From Vitellaria paradoxa (lineage: Eukaryota > Streptophyta > Magnoliopsida > Ericales > Sapotaceae), in contig CM034239.1 of assembly GCA_019916065.1 (NCBI GenBank), positions 48,683,812 to 48,747,811 of the forward strand: DNA of 64,000 nucleotides. Direction: 5' to 3'. The translations under genes and the position numbers were made by a program. Positions 55,801 to 63,715 of this stretch are shown here, one piece after another (position 1 is the stretch's first letter; every line of letters begins with the position of its first letter). Under the pieces are notes generated by a model. That model made no database searches. It was given only the letters and a program-made list of their open reading frames with translations, and had not been told where the DNA came from.

Positions 55801-56667
55801 GTGAGAACATTATAATGCATTTGTGATAGTATAGTGCTTGTGACGATGTGTAGCCCTGGTTATGTAGACTTGAACCCATGCAACGGGGCTTCCATCATTC
55901 CCCGTTAACTACCTATGTTCAGAAGTATCTTCAAGTTTGAAGTTGAAACGTCATGCAACGGTGAATTTTTTTTTTGGGGTGGGAGGAGAAGAAGAATAAG
56001 AAGAAATACACATGATCTTATGCCCTTTTGACTTTTCAGATGAACTGTTTATTAGCAAATTTGACGTTTAGGCTTCATTGAGGGAATATTGGGACACACT
56101 TATTAATTCAGCTGATTCTAATCTGATCTCAGTTTCCTTGGAATTTGAAATGATGTTCTCGCAATAAATGCAGTAGGATCAAATTGATGATGATAAAAAT
56201 CAGAAATTGGCTGATTTTTGAACCCCAGATTGGTTATATGTTAAACAAATAGTTAAAAAGATATTATACATTTTTAATGCAACTAGAAGTGGAAGATTTG
56301 CTCAAATCTTTGCACGCACCTGATGTGTAGGGACTTGGGCTACAAGGCCTACATGGTACAGTCCGTTGATGATCTAACAAGGCCGTTTGTCTCCATGTAC
56401 TTTGGTGCTGCCTATTTGGCTTGGCTATCACAATATGAAGGGAGGTAATTAGTTTTTTCACTGCTAAATCGTTGAAAGTGTACTTCTAGTGGATTATCAT
56501 TTGACCGACTGTAAGATTTATCCGGTGACACAATCAGGGAAAGGACTACCAAGTTTGTTGTTCAAGCTTATCTTGCAGGGCCAAAGAATGTCAACCTCCA
56601 GGAGACAGGTCCTCTCTGGCTTAAATTTGAGGAAACATTAAGCAGATTCAGAGATTTGAAAAAGTAG
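25861..56667 (+). CDS. two-repeat SLT/lysozyme-like protein (lytic-transglycosylase-related), 11 coding exons over 30.8 kb
   Basis: Exons: 25861-26037, 26465-26515, 27420-27550, 27664-27780, 27921-28040, 29278-29348, 35942-36110, 40221-40274, 55654-55763, 56331-56444, 56538-56667. The product is about 414 aa. Two homologous halves share one exon pattern. Repeat 1 (about 1-199) has [40 protein letters not shown] and [14 protein letters not shown]. Repeat 2 (about 224-414) has [37 protein letters not shown] and [20 protein letters not shown]. The E-S-x plus G-x-MQ-(I/L)-P plus GAAY layout is that of the SLT transglycosylase domain. Repeat 1 keeps the expected Glu (about E86) and GIMQ. Repeat 2 has Ile and GIMG there, so it is probably not catalytic. 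No signal peptide is obvious. The substrate is unknown. Exon 7 is one base short in the T-run at 36061-36063; all other phases match. Two introns are transposon-filled. Confidence 0.85.
28648..28813 (+). mobile_element. tRNA-derived SINE, about 166 bp, with 14-bp target duplication
   Basis: The insert is bounded by TTCAATGCTATATG at 28634-28647 and again at 28814-28827. It opens with a tRNA-like head: ggggcagttcaacggtagga (A-box region) and agtttgaacccc (B-box region), with a stem-like pair acttctacc/agaagt between them. It then has a unique body and a short A/T-rich tail (gattttagaata). It sits in the intron between the fifth and sixth coding exons of the SLT-like gene. Confidence 0.8.
30215..31560 (+). 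pseudogene. degenerate coding-like segment, antisense to a gypsy pol; possible extra ORF of a Tat-type element
   Basis: Protein-like open segments occur in shifting frames. 30264-30560 includes [18 protein letters not shown]; further stretches lie at 30600-31200; 31338-31529 begins [20 protein letters not shown] and continues as a heptad-rich coiled coil ending LLKSD before a stop. Codon-like composition, Pro/Ser-rich linkers and a C-terminal coiled coil suggest one former protein broken by indels. It lies just beyond the tandem repeats of the neighbouring gypsy remnant and on the strand opposite its integrase. This is where some Tat-lineage elements carry an extra antisense ORF. The function is not recognised. 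A link to the plant mobile domain type is a guess. Confidence 0.4.
31714..33775 (-). mobile_element. 5'-truncated L1-type LINE with 13-bp target duplication
   Basis: GTAAGATTGCCTT occurs at 31701-31713 and again at 33776-33788. Between them, reading the minus strand, are pieces of an L1 second ORF. The RT start has [20 protein letters not shown] then [11 protein letters not shown] (about 33740-33600). The RT core has [21 protein letters not shown] (33519-33400 region; motif only). Then come [20 protein letters not shown] and EGGLGLRLL (32981-32800), and a zf-RVT-like Cys/His region (about 32330-32110). Stops and frameshifts disrupt every piece. The 3' end is at the low coordinate, next to a T-rich (minus-strand A-rich) tract. 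Confidence 0.88.
33789..34660. repeat. array of about ten 87-bp tandem repeats
   Basis: The core gagaaggctaccttgggagt recurs near 33871, 33947, 34032, 34118, 34207, 34294, 34383, 34470, 34557 and 34644. Spacing is 76-89 bp and settles at 87 bp. Units also share gaattcccgcgggggagatt and aagcacaaggggcc. Because 87 is divisible by three, several copies stay open in frame on both strands as 29-residue repeats, but no initiation context or family supports a protein. The array lies just 3' of the gypsy integrase remnant (minus-strand sense). Confidence 0.92.
34787..35197 (-). pseudogene. Ty3/gypsy integrase C-terminal remnant
   Basis: The minus-strand frame contains [38 protein letters not shown] and [17 protein letters not shown]. 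These match the end of plant gypsy integrase, where TPFSLVYGxEAVLPVE is the usual motif. The frame then shifts, and the final chromo-like/WEGPY region reads in another frame. The 5' part of pol is missing. It belongs with the tandem array at 33789-34660, which lies directly downstream in the element's own orientation. Confidence 0.8.
35198..35930. other. intron sequence 5' of the gypsy remnant, unassigned
   Basis: Contains a T(7)-G(12) tract at 35272-35290 and non-coding DNA with a TATA-like gtttatatagg near 35469. It may be more of the decayed gypsy element, but I found no LTR pair. Confidence 0.35.
36729..37038 (+). mobile_element. TRIM (terminal-repeat retrotransposon in miniature)
   Basis: Two related terminal repeats of about 76 bp lie at 36729-36804 and 36962-37038. 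Both start TGTTGAAA and end with taaaca or ttaaca, and they share ttttga/ggacaa and ctaa(c/t)agctt-like blocks. Directly after the left copy is TGGTATCAGA, the classic PBS for initiator tRNA-Met. Directly before the right copy is the purine-rich gagaggga, a PPT. The total of about 310 bp leaves no room for genes. The repeats are roughly three quarters identical by eye, so the insertion is old. No clear 5-bp target duplication remains. Confidence 0.75.
37060..38580. other. intron sequence, possible LTR fragments, no gene
   Basis: A microsatellite (TA)n lies near 37229. The 22-bp block cttaaatctttaatttgcat(ca) appears twice (about 37414 and 37478). The stretch 37060-37440 has an LTR-like texture, but I could not find both ends. 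Open frames at 37493-37963 show no family features. Confidence 0.35.
38591..39247. mobile_element. inverted-repeat DNA element with 8-bp target duplication, split by a nested solo LTR
   Basis: The left arm 38591-38699 (ggggtaattacagtttactc onward) and right arm about 39130-39247 (ending ggaaactgtaatatactcc) are inverted, imperfect copies of about 110 bp. Shared blocks include cacttrcctcctg, ccccttatgg and gactaaagtgtaa. Both sides are flanked by TAATTTTT (38583-38590 and 39248-39255). There is no transposase. An 8-bp duplication suggests hAT; a long-TIR MULE-type MITE with a decayed ninth base is the alternative. A copia-like solo LTR has inserted at 38700. Confidence 0.75.
38700..38870 (+). 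mobile_element. copia-like solo LTR, 171 bp, nested
   Basis: Starts TGTTAGAATC and ends CTTTCA, with a TATA-box-like tataaatac near 38806. It is flanked by ACTAT (38695-38699) and ACTAC (38871-38875), a 5-bp target duplication with one change. The start resembles the LTR start of the copia element at 42645 (TGTTAGAAT on that element's strand). No internal region is present. Confidence 0.7.
40855..41185 (+). mobile_element. 3' end of an RTE-type LINE
   Basis: The plus strand encodes pieces typical of the C-terminus of plant RTE-type LINE proteins: a degenerate region before 40990 and then [15 protein letters not shown] at about 41021-41068. The conserved 3' tail follows, with gattcatgtagttgacggca, then actagttttgggactt and ttgttgag. 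It is frame-disrupted and 5'-truncated. It is related to the tail at 5765-5935. Confidence 0.55.
41933..42174. mobile_element. hAT-type MITE, 242 bp, with 8-bp target duplication
   Basis: GTTTTATG occurs on both sides (41925-41932 and 42175-42182). The left end CAGTGGCGAATTCAGG and the right end CTTGGATCCACCTCGG are imperfect inverted repeats of the CAGNGGCGGATCC type. The interior is non-coding and has C-rich stretches (gacccccct, gcccccac) near the right end. Confidence 0.75.
42645..42835 (-). repeat. 3' LTR of copia element 1 (191 bp)
   Basis: Shares its full length with the 5' LTR, apart from three substitutions, a one-base indel and a 24-bp duplication found only in the other copy. On the element strand it starts TGTTAGAATATTC and ends TTCTTCAACT. 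Confidence 0.9.
42843..43622 (-). pseudogene. copia 1 RNase H domain and connection region
   Basis: The frame includes [18 protein letters not shown], the connection region, then the RNase H core with [58 protein letters not shown] and [11 protein letters not shown]. An in-frame stop interrupts near 42948, after which the frame continues to the natural end (about 42843). A further stop separates it from the RT piece at 43635. Confidence 0.88.
43635..44498 (-). pseudogene. copia 1 reverse transcriptase
   Basis: Two open pieces (44007-44498 and 43635-44006) share one frame and are split by a stop at about 44007. Visible motifs are [74 protein letters not shown] and the catalytic YVDDI at about 43790. 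The YVDD box is intact, unlike in copia 2. Confidence 0.88.
44499..45446 (-). pseudogene. copia 1 integrase C-terminal half and Ser/Pro-rich linker
   Basis: 45126-45446 carries [34 protein letters not shown] and [20 protein letters not shown], giving the second Asp and the Glu of the DDE triad. A TGA replaces a conserved Trp at the PKTF site near 45126. Beyond it, 44449-44802 is the Ser/Thr/Pro-rich spacer before RT (for example [16 protein letters not shown]). Confidence 0.8.
45443..46654 (-). pseudogene. copia 1 gag C-terminus, protease and integrase N-terminus
   Basis: In order: [20 protein letters not shown] (gag), an Arg/Gly-rich nucleocapsid with the zinc knuckle [14 protein letters not shown], the protease motif [27 protein letters not shown], the GAG-pre-integrase HLHLGHP and CEACQLGKH, and the first integrase Asp in [10 protein letters not shown] frameshift near 45465 then moves integrase to the next frame. 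Confidence 0.9.
46679..47173 (-). pseudogene. copia 1 gag N-terminal region
   Basis: The frame starts at an ATG (47173; [15 protein letters not shown]) and contains [20 protein letters not shown], the retrotran_gag-3/UBN2-type entry motif. An in-frame stop comes at 46955-46957. The frame continues with [18 protein letters not shown] and [21 protein letters not shown] second stop precedes the segment ending at 46654. Confidence 0.85.
47739..47954 (-). repeat. 5' LTR of copia element 1 (216 bp)
   Basis: Same LTR as 42645-42835, with an extra tandem copy of a 24-bp block (aatgagagaaaaattgaata plus cctt). The adjacent PBS at 47726-47738 identifies it as the 5' LTR on the minus strand. Confidence 0.9.
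47960..49841. other. intron sequence between the two copia elements
   Basis: Mostly non-coding. (GA)n lies at 48850-48875. 49385-49841 has the texture of an older LTR (cacgatttaacgaggtaaaa and later direct text resuming after copia 2), into which copia 2 inserted. No gene is supported; open frames at 49203-49385 lack family features. Confidence 0.4.
49847..50060 (-). repeat. 3' LTR of copia element 2 (214 bp)
   Basis: Almost identical to 54757-54970. Visible differences are c/t in cattaagtac and a/g in aacaaccata. It contains a short internal duplication (acactaagtacatgcacata). Confidence 0.95.
50068..51324 (-). pseudogene. copia 2 reverse transcriptase and RNase H
   Basis: Runs from [20 protein letters not shown] through [16 protein letters not shown] to the RT active site, which reads YVNDI instead of YVDDI (about 51015). 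It continues through [60 protein letters not shown] and [20 protein letters not shown] to [17 protein letters not shown] and the natural stop. The Asp-to-Asn change removes a metal-binding residue of RT, so this copy should be dead even if the frameshifts are sequence errors. Confidence 0.9.
51332..51886 (-). pseudogene. copia 2 linker and RT N-terminus
   Basis: Contains [38 protein letters not shown] and [20 protein letters not shown]. The frame breaks just after the ETF motif at the A-run 51361-51365 (one base too many). RT then resumes in the next frame at 51324. Confidence 0.88.
51923..52581 (-). pseudogene. copia 2 integrase C-terminal part
   Basis: Includes [10 protein letters not shown], with the integrase Glu, and [32 protein letters not shown] [20 protein letters not shown] and [15 protein letters not shown] replaces a conserved Trp after PKTF near 52463. 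A TAG at about 51920 separates it from the linker. Both fit C-to-T change on the plus strand. Confidence 0.85.
52582..53283 (-). pseudogene. copia 2 GAG-pre-integrase and integrase core
   Basis: Contains [53 protein letters not shown] (first Asp), [15 protein letters not shown] and [11 protein letters not shown] (second Asp). The frame breaks at the A-run 52597-52602 (one base too few) just before the conserved [12 protein letters not shown] region. Confidence 0.9.
53288..54577 (-). CDS. copia 2 gag and protease
   Basis: A 429-codon open frame starts [16 protein letters not shown]. It has [20 protein letters not shown] (gag entry motif), [20 protein letters not shown], the zinc knuckle [14 protein letters not shown] and the protease motif [12 protein letters not shown]. 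It ends early because of one extra base in the C-run at 53309-53311; protease/GAG-pre-integrase continues in the next frame at 53283. Confidence 0.9.
   Translation of the reverse strand: MMSDVSPVTKPATSQQDEATISHGIGDLQNIQAAYRLNGKNYLKWSQLVRTILKGKGKISHLMGTGPKPSDLNFEAWDEEDSMIMAWLWGSMTPEISDTCMFLNTAKNIWDAIQQTYSKAKDAAQVYEVKVKTTAARQGNKTVTEYANQLSALWQELDQYRIIKTKCSDDAAVLKNFIEQDRVYDFLVGLNPEFDQVRVQILGKSEVPCFNEVVAIVRGEESRRSLMLEPQVSINSAMVASDGNKLNIPTAKKSADNERKLALDMKTGDSRNQDRDNLWCTYCKKPRHTRENCWKLHGKLPSREWGQRGGQSRSGQANVAAGQSDEPPKSEAAGLNQGELERVRALINSLDKPSATCSLAYSGEFPLSIGLNISDAAFSTSWIMDSGATDHMTHSPNLFTTYSPCPSSRKIATADGSLTTVAGNWKCPN
54757..54970 (-). repeat. 5' LTR of copia element 2 (214 bp)
   Basis: Partner of 49847-50060. 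The PBS at 54744-54756 adjoins it on the internal side. Confidence 0.95.
54976..55653. other. end of the 15.4-kb intron
   Basis: AT-rich intron sequence without a gene, running into the acceptor gtgtag before 55654. Its first roughly 200 bp may be the distal part of the older LTR-like sequence seen before copia 2. Confidence 0.4.
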
Positions 56668-59600
56668 TTACGTAAATGTCATACTATTACGCTACTAAAA
56701 CGTTAGAGGATTCCGTATTCCATCAAGATGGGCGAACCATCTTTTGCAGGGAAGATTTTATAAGCAAAGAGCTACAAATTGGGTATATTGAAAAATGTTT
56801 CTGTGCGTCTTTCTCATTCTGCAGGTACTCTTTGTGGTGAATGTGCAAACAGCTCCAGAACTCATTGACTTTGATTTTTAGATTTGTTTTACAATGAAAT
56901 ATTTGTGTATATTTGATGGATCAATTCAGAAACCAAGCCTGTAATGGAATTGGGTTAAATTTTTGGCTTGAGAAAGTGACCGCTTGAGAAATTAAGATGG
57001 GCTGGATGAGAAGCTGAAGGGTCCTAGATATTATATTAATTTGTTTTGTATTTTGTTAATGTGGATGCCGGGGTGGTGATGATTAAAGTTGTGGGTACAG
57101 AGCTTAGATAAAGAGATTTGGACGGTGAAGGGAACGATGGGTGGGAAGTTAATGGATGCGACGAGATAATGCAAGGCCCACCAAATGAAACAATATCCAA
57201 TATTGGCCAAGACGTGTATTGCTTACAGGCACGTTTTAATTTTCAAATTAGATGTGACTGGTACGAGTACTTTTGGGTGCCTACACTTTTTTTTTTTTTT
57301 TGGGGTGGGGGGGGTTGAGCTTCTTTATGTAGAATTTGTTTTTTTTTTTTTTTCATAAAATTGATAACTTTTAAGCATGTAATTTGCATTTAAAAAAATT
57401 TTAAGATTAAGGAAAAAAAATTGACCCAATTGTAACTTTAATATTTTTTAAGTATTTTTTACAATTCTTTTTGAATAACTTACTTAAAAGCCAAGAATAA
57501 AACAAAAATAACAACAAAAGCAAGATTTGATAATAAAATAAAAAAATAACAAGAATACTATTTTTTTTTTTGGGTGTGGTTATCAAGTGGAAGATAATTG
57601 AAAAGTTCTGTTGAAGACTCAAAATGGAGAAAAGTTTTAGTCCAATCTTTTTCGATAGTTATCAGTTTAATTCAACTCAAAAAATGCTTTAAAATAATTT
57701 TGGTTTTAAAATTCTTTGATTTTATAGTTCATATCATTGACTGAGATGCTTTTAAATTAATGCATTGAAAATTTTTATTTGAGTGAATCAAAGTGAGTCA
57801 TCATTACTTGTCGCGTATGAAGGCACTTAATTGATAATAAACGTAATTAATTGATAATAAATGAAATTAATCGATATTTATATAATGATATATATGACAT
57901 TCTAGAAGTAGGAATGATTGGATAAGGTTTTAAAGTATTTTTGTAACTTTTTATTTTTCCAAAAAATAATTTTTTTCTTAATACTTTTTTGAGTTGAATT
58001 GAACTAATCACCTCGAAATTATTTTCAGCTATCGTGTCATCCCAAATCTGAATTACTATGGCTTTTCAAATTATTATTTGGTTGGTGCATGTTGAATAAA
58101 TAATATGTAGGCCTCGTTTTACAATCGTTAATTTTTTATCAACTTTTTTTTATTAAAATTTGTTAATTTTTTTTATTATTTTGTTCAACTCTCTCCACTC
58201 TCCAACTTTTTTCTATTTTTTTTTTATCAATTTTATGTTTAATTTTTGCCAACTTTTCTGTAATTTTTAATTACCAAAAATTTTTTTTTATAATTTTTAT
58301 GACTTTTTACTAAACACATAATATATATTTTTTAAAATGACACGTTATAATATCGTGACAAAAATTATAATTTTTTTTTTTTTATATACCAAACGCAGTA
58401 ATAGTTGTACCTAATTTCTTAATTTGCATGGATGACCAGCAACCCAAAAGGCACTAACTTGACACAGCAATACGCAAGTGTTGTTGTTTGTCTTTTACGT
58501 TTTACTATTTTTATCTTTTTAATGTTGTTTTGGTCATAAGCTACGCACCTTTAATCGTCAGAGTCACAAATAATGCAGGAAATTAATAATAAAAAAGCCG
58601 ACCAACTACACTTTAGGGATAAGCTCAATTACTATTATTACTATGTTTGAAGTCAGAAGAATATTTAAAAAAAACAAAATCTGATTTTTTTTTTTGTTTT
58701 TATTATAAATAAAAAGTCAAACACCAAATTGAGACAAATCTTTGATGAATTCCCTAGTCCACGTGTTCGTATGCTTGCATTAATTTCTTTCTTTTACTTG
58801 CTTACCTATCAAGGAAGTCAGGCAGGCAGGCAGCTGGGGCTATGCTATTATGCTGTGGAGATGCACTTCATCAGTGGAAAGGAGTTTATTGATTTATACA
58901 TACGTAAAGTCCTGTGTAATAATATTAATCATATAAGATTCAGCCCCCGTGGATTGGCACAGGTGGAGGAGCTCGGGCGCTGTAGTAGGGGTAACTGTAG
59001 TTGCTGCAGTACTTTTTAAAACGACGCTGTTTCAACTATTTTTTTTTTATCAAAAATGATGTTCGATTTAAATTTCATAGGCGTCGTTTTGGGATACAAC
59101 ACTTATCCCCTATTGCAGCCCGCTCTTCTACAAGTGATAATCACATTTGTTGCTAAGTTATATGGTGCGTATGCACTAGTTTATAGTTCATATTTATTTT
59201 TTTTTAATTTTTTTCAAAAAAAAATTACCTTCTTCAATTTTATCAATTTTATCAACTTGCTTCAATTTTCTTCAAATTTTTTTTAACTCTTATTTTTTTT
59301 TTATCAAGCACTACTTTCTCCAAAAGTAACACATGACAATATCAAAAATAAAAATAACAAACAAATTTTTTTTTTTTACTCTAAATGGCCCTTCAAAATT
59401 CAAACTCGTTCTATAAATGCTAATAAAACTAATTTCAATTTGATTCGTTTTATGAGAACTATTTTATGTTTTGAAAATTTAAGACATAATTAATAATTAT
59501 GATTAAGGACACTTAGTGTATTTTTGGAGTAGTAAAAAAATAAGATAAATTAAGATAAAACGTAATTTTGGATTAATTTTGATATTTGGTGTTTTCTTTC

Positions 59601-61559
59601 CAAACCGCGTTTTTTAGAGATAAATAGTAGTAAATCGTAGGAATGGATGCCCCAAAATTGTTCCCACGGATTAAAAAAATCAACACTTAATATTTTGCTC
59701 CGGAGATGCATAACGCTAAAACCATGGGAACGATTTTTTGAATCCGTTCTCATAGATTCAAAAAATTTATATCAAATAATGATAATGGTATTCGTTTGAA
59801 GGTTTTCGATTCAAAGAATATGATTGTAAAAAAAAAAAGTTACGTATTCGGTTAACCTCCTTCAAGATTTTTTGTTTTCTTTAGCGAAATATTAAAATTT
59901 TTTAAAATTAGTAAAGGTGGGAATGTGTAAATATGTAATAGAGAATTTAAGTGATTTATAGAGGTTGTTGGAGATTTATTTTGTTTTATTTAGTTTATTA
60001 GAGTACCAAACGAAAAATGTAAGAGTGACTATATTCCTAAGTATTGCATTATTAAAGATTTATCTTTCAAAACTAAGCCTAATCAAACTCGTTAGACATT
60101 GACATGTGAGCAAATTAATTAATTAATTAGTTAATTAATGTTTATTTATCATGTCAAGAATCAGCTTTGATTGAATATGGTTAATTATGGGGCAACGCAT
60201 AAATAGTCGTTTCTTTTCTCAAATAAAAATCAAGATGTTTACACCATTTCTTTGTACCTTAGAAAAATTTTACACTTTGAAATTAAGATAATCTCTATTG
60301 TTTGAATAAGGATGTAAACAACGTATGATTCGAATTCTCATTCACATCATATCTTATTACTTAGAAAAATTCTGAGACTCAAAACTTGATTCATCACTAT
60401 TGTTCAAACAAGGATGCGAACAAGGCATAGTTCAAATCCTTGTTCGCACCACTCAATACTTTAGACATTTTTCAAGCTTTTTTGGTGTTCTACTCTTCTC
60501 TTGTTTAGATTTTGATTCGCATCAAAGTTTAATACTTCGTTTGTTTGACCTTTTAAGCTCTTTTCCTATAAGTTTAAGAAAATCTTAATGAGAATGGTAC
60601 AAACTAATAATATTATCGTTTTATTATTAAAATCTAGGTAACAACACTTATTTTGGATAGCTTGATTGTATGTTACAATCACAAGAGAGGGAAAAAAATG
60701 TAAATTGATGAATAACAAATCACTTTGTAAACTTATATGATTATATCATGTATAAATAAACAATTTTTAAGGAGACAATAGAATTTAAGCAGTGCACCAC
60801 CAATTATACTATTATCTTCAATTACAAGCATAAAATGGTTAGACAAATTTGATAATTCTTAGATTAATTGATGTGAAAAGAATTAAATTATTTGAAGTAT
60901 TTCAACAAACAACAAACAAACCCTTCCCTCACCTAAATTAGAAAGTGATTGGGATTTATATATTCAAAATTACTTGTTGATTAAGAAAGTCTATTATATC
61001 GATGGATAAATAATAATTTTAATATATAATTTTTATCACCCGATTATTAGTAATATATATATATATATTATTTAATTATTCCAATAATCGCATAATTATT
61101 AAAATTAAGTCAGATCTTGAATCAGATCTATTAATTTAATTATTTATAAAAAGTAAAAAAAATATTTTTATCTATTTATACATAAGTAATTTAGTAAATA
61201 AAAAAAAGGTTAACAGTGGTTATTAACTTTAAAATAACTCTATAATTGTTTTAATTCGAGTTTTCTTAAATTTAAATTTACTTCAAATATATATATACCT
61301 TAACATAAGATATCTACATATTGAAAAATATATATATATATACACATATACATGTATTTTTGATGGTTACTAAAATGTGTTCATTTTATTTTATTTTTTT
61401 TTAAGCTGAATGTGATTGGGAGACTACTCTAATTTGAATTCAAAGATTGGGGAAATATGTCGGCAGGGAGAGCCGTAATTTAATTTAATTTAATTTATTA
61501 TCGTTACTATTTATTTATTTTTTTGTGTGAAAAATTAGATAAGTGTGGAAATTCCGTTG
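56668..61559. other. 3' UTR of the SLT-like gene followed by AT-rich spacer
   Basis: The first 200-300 bp are the probable 3' UTR. The rest is AT-rich DNA with poly-T runs, (TTAA)n near 60117, a T(15)-G tract at 57287-57314 and a short inverted pair aaaacgacgc/ggcgtcgtttt at about 59018-59092. Open frames such as 58729-59019 show no family features. No gene is supported. Confidence 0.5.
57287..57314. repeat. T(15)-G(n) compound homopolymer tract
   Basis: T run 57287-57301 passes directly into a G-rich run (ggggtggggggggg), in the same order as the other plus-strand tracts. Confidence 0.9.
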
Positions 61560-61735
61560 GAAAAAGGACGAAAAAGAAAGGAGTAGAAAGGAACTAGAGA
61601 GAGAGAGAGAGAGACAGAGAGAGAGAAGAGAAGAGTCTCCGAGCTCTGTTTTTTTCGGTTTTTAGTTTCACACTGGTAATTATCCACTCAACGAGAACAT
61701 TGTGTTGAAGAAGAAGAACTGCTATATCTATAAGG
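61560..61735 (+). other. probable 5' non-coding exon of the PB1/Raf-like kinase gene
   Basis: A (GA)n-rich leader (61600-61625) is followed by a normal-complexity stretch ending tctataag|gtacgt, a plausible donor. The next protein-coding sequence on this strand starts at 63716. The GA-rich leader with a long leader intron is typical of plant housekeeping and signalling genes. Inferred only. Confidence 0.4.
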
Positions 61736-62923
61736 TACGTTGAAACCCATCTCTATTCCATTGCCTTTTGTTTTTGATCCGAACAATTTCATTGAAAAGA
61801 ATTTAAAATTATATGGTTGTAGATCTGATTTAGCGCTCTTGCTGGTTTTACTAGTTGTTGTAGGTTATTTGTTTGTGCATTCAAATATTATTTATTTACT
61901 GAGATGTTTCGCGCTAATAGTTGAATTATTGGTTGACAAACTAAAATCATGATAACACGGGAGGGAGTTCGTGGGTTTTAGATTTGTTTGTTGAGAAATC
62001 TAGGTTATTATTCTTACACAATCCCTCTGGTTGTCCTGCAATGATGAAATCAAAAATGGTTTTTGGGTATTGGTGGTGGTGTAAGTAGTCTGCAGTAGCT
62101 TAACTAAAATTTGGGTCAATACTCATTTTGTGGTTGTTCTGGCAAAAAAATTGGTGCCCTTGATTTGGTTGAAATATAGCTATTACTTTGGCCATAGTGT
62201 GATACTATATATTCAAGTAGAGAAGCACAGGAGTTAATGTTGAAAGAAAATATAGCGTAGAAATTACAGTGGAAGTTAACACCATGACCTGATTATATGA
62301 TTTTAACTTATTACAATTAAAAAGTTCTAAAAGATCAGTACCACATTAGAAGGGTAAAAAAAAAACATAGTTTTCTTGGAGAAGGAAGGACACAAAATGT
62401 GCAAATCTTAATAAAAATAATACTTTGACTTTCTGTTGGGAGGATGAAGTGGAGCCTACTAAGACCAAAGGGAGTAGTAAAGAAATTGAAGGAGTATCAC
62501 ATGCTTAACATTGGAAGAGAGGACTGTAGTTCTCTGGGGTTTGGCATACCTTGAATGAGGTATTATTTGGAAACGTTTAGAAGAAGGAAGAGGGAATGCC
62601 AGAAGATTAAAGAAGGAAAAGCAGGTATTGTAGTCACCACTGTCGACTCTCATTAATCTTGCCTTTCAAGCTGCATAGATATTTCCTGTTTAGGAAAGGA
62701 ATTTCCTTCATTCGATAATGAGAGAAAAGGTTGGCACTAAATACAATTATTTTCTTTCTATTTTTTGTTTGTTTGGAGAGGGGAGGAGGGTGTTACAACT
62801 TACATGACAGCTAAGCTATCAATCAAACGAAACACAGAAATACTATTTAACCAGCAAAAATAATTGAAGTCAGTGTTACCTCCTTTCTAAAACCGCAATG
62901 TGTTAAAAAAGGTATAGATTACA

Positions 62924-63259
62924 GGATGTGTTTGTTTGGGGCATGTGGGACTTGGAATTGGATTTGTCATCTGCCGGTCCCAAAAATCCCATGTTTGATA
63001 ACCAAAAAAAGACCTCAAAATGTGGGATTAGGAATACCATGGGGGAGGGTGGGATGGCATATCTCTCACCCCCAGGTTTGATTCCCACTAAAATTATTTT
63101 TTGTCACATCTTCTGTCAAATCATGTCTTATCCCACTTTATATCCCGCCAACAAAATAATGCCTCATAAAATATTAATTTCATGTTATATTCAATCCCAT
63201 ACATTATCCCGTGATATTATTTATCCTCTATCATCCAATCCTCCCAATCAAACATAGCC
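62924..63259. mobile_element. Tourist-like MITE, second copy of the 812-1211 family, about 336 bp
   Basis: The left end GGATGTGTTTGTTTGGGG and right end ATCAAACATAGCC are inverted repeats. Reverse-complemented, the right end reads GGCTATGTTTGATTGGGA and continues ggataaataatatcacggga, matching the left end of the first copy. The interior tatcccactttatatcccgcc is the reverse complement of the first copy. The target duplication is imperfect (ACA/ATA). It lies in the probable leader intron of the kinase gene. Confidence 0.7.
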
Positions 63260-63715
63260 ATAGAGTGTGGTTTGCTCATAAATGACGTGGATGGCATTTG
63301 TTTGGTATTCATTTCTCTCTCCTGGTAAGGAACATATTATGTGCATGTATTTGTGCCACCTTGTGTGTTCAGATTGATGTATTCATTTCTTATCAAATTT
63401 GTTCTGAATTCTCTGCCTGACGTGCACGTTCATGTGTTAATTTCTCATCAAATTCGTTACTGCAGTTCTCAACATTGCCAATGCTATTAGTGTTCTCACT
63501 CATGATATCCAAGTCCAATCATCAGCTAGAGCTAATTTGAAGTTCTGATGGCCATATTCTATTATTCTAACTTATTCAGACATTACTGTCAATAACCTAG
63601 TTCGCAATAGGGATCTGTTATTCCTGTTTGGCTTTCATAGAATCCTTATGGAATTCTACCGTTGGCATTTTCCCCATTGAAATGAGTTCAAAAGGAGGGG
63701 AAACCCAACAACTTT

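Noticed and set aside
58729..59019. 96-codon open frame
   Set aside because: No homology recognised, no splice or expression context, in a repeat-poor AT-rich spacer.
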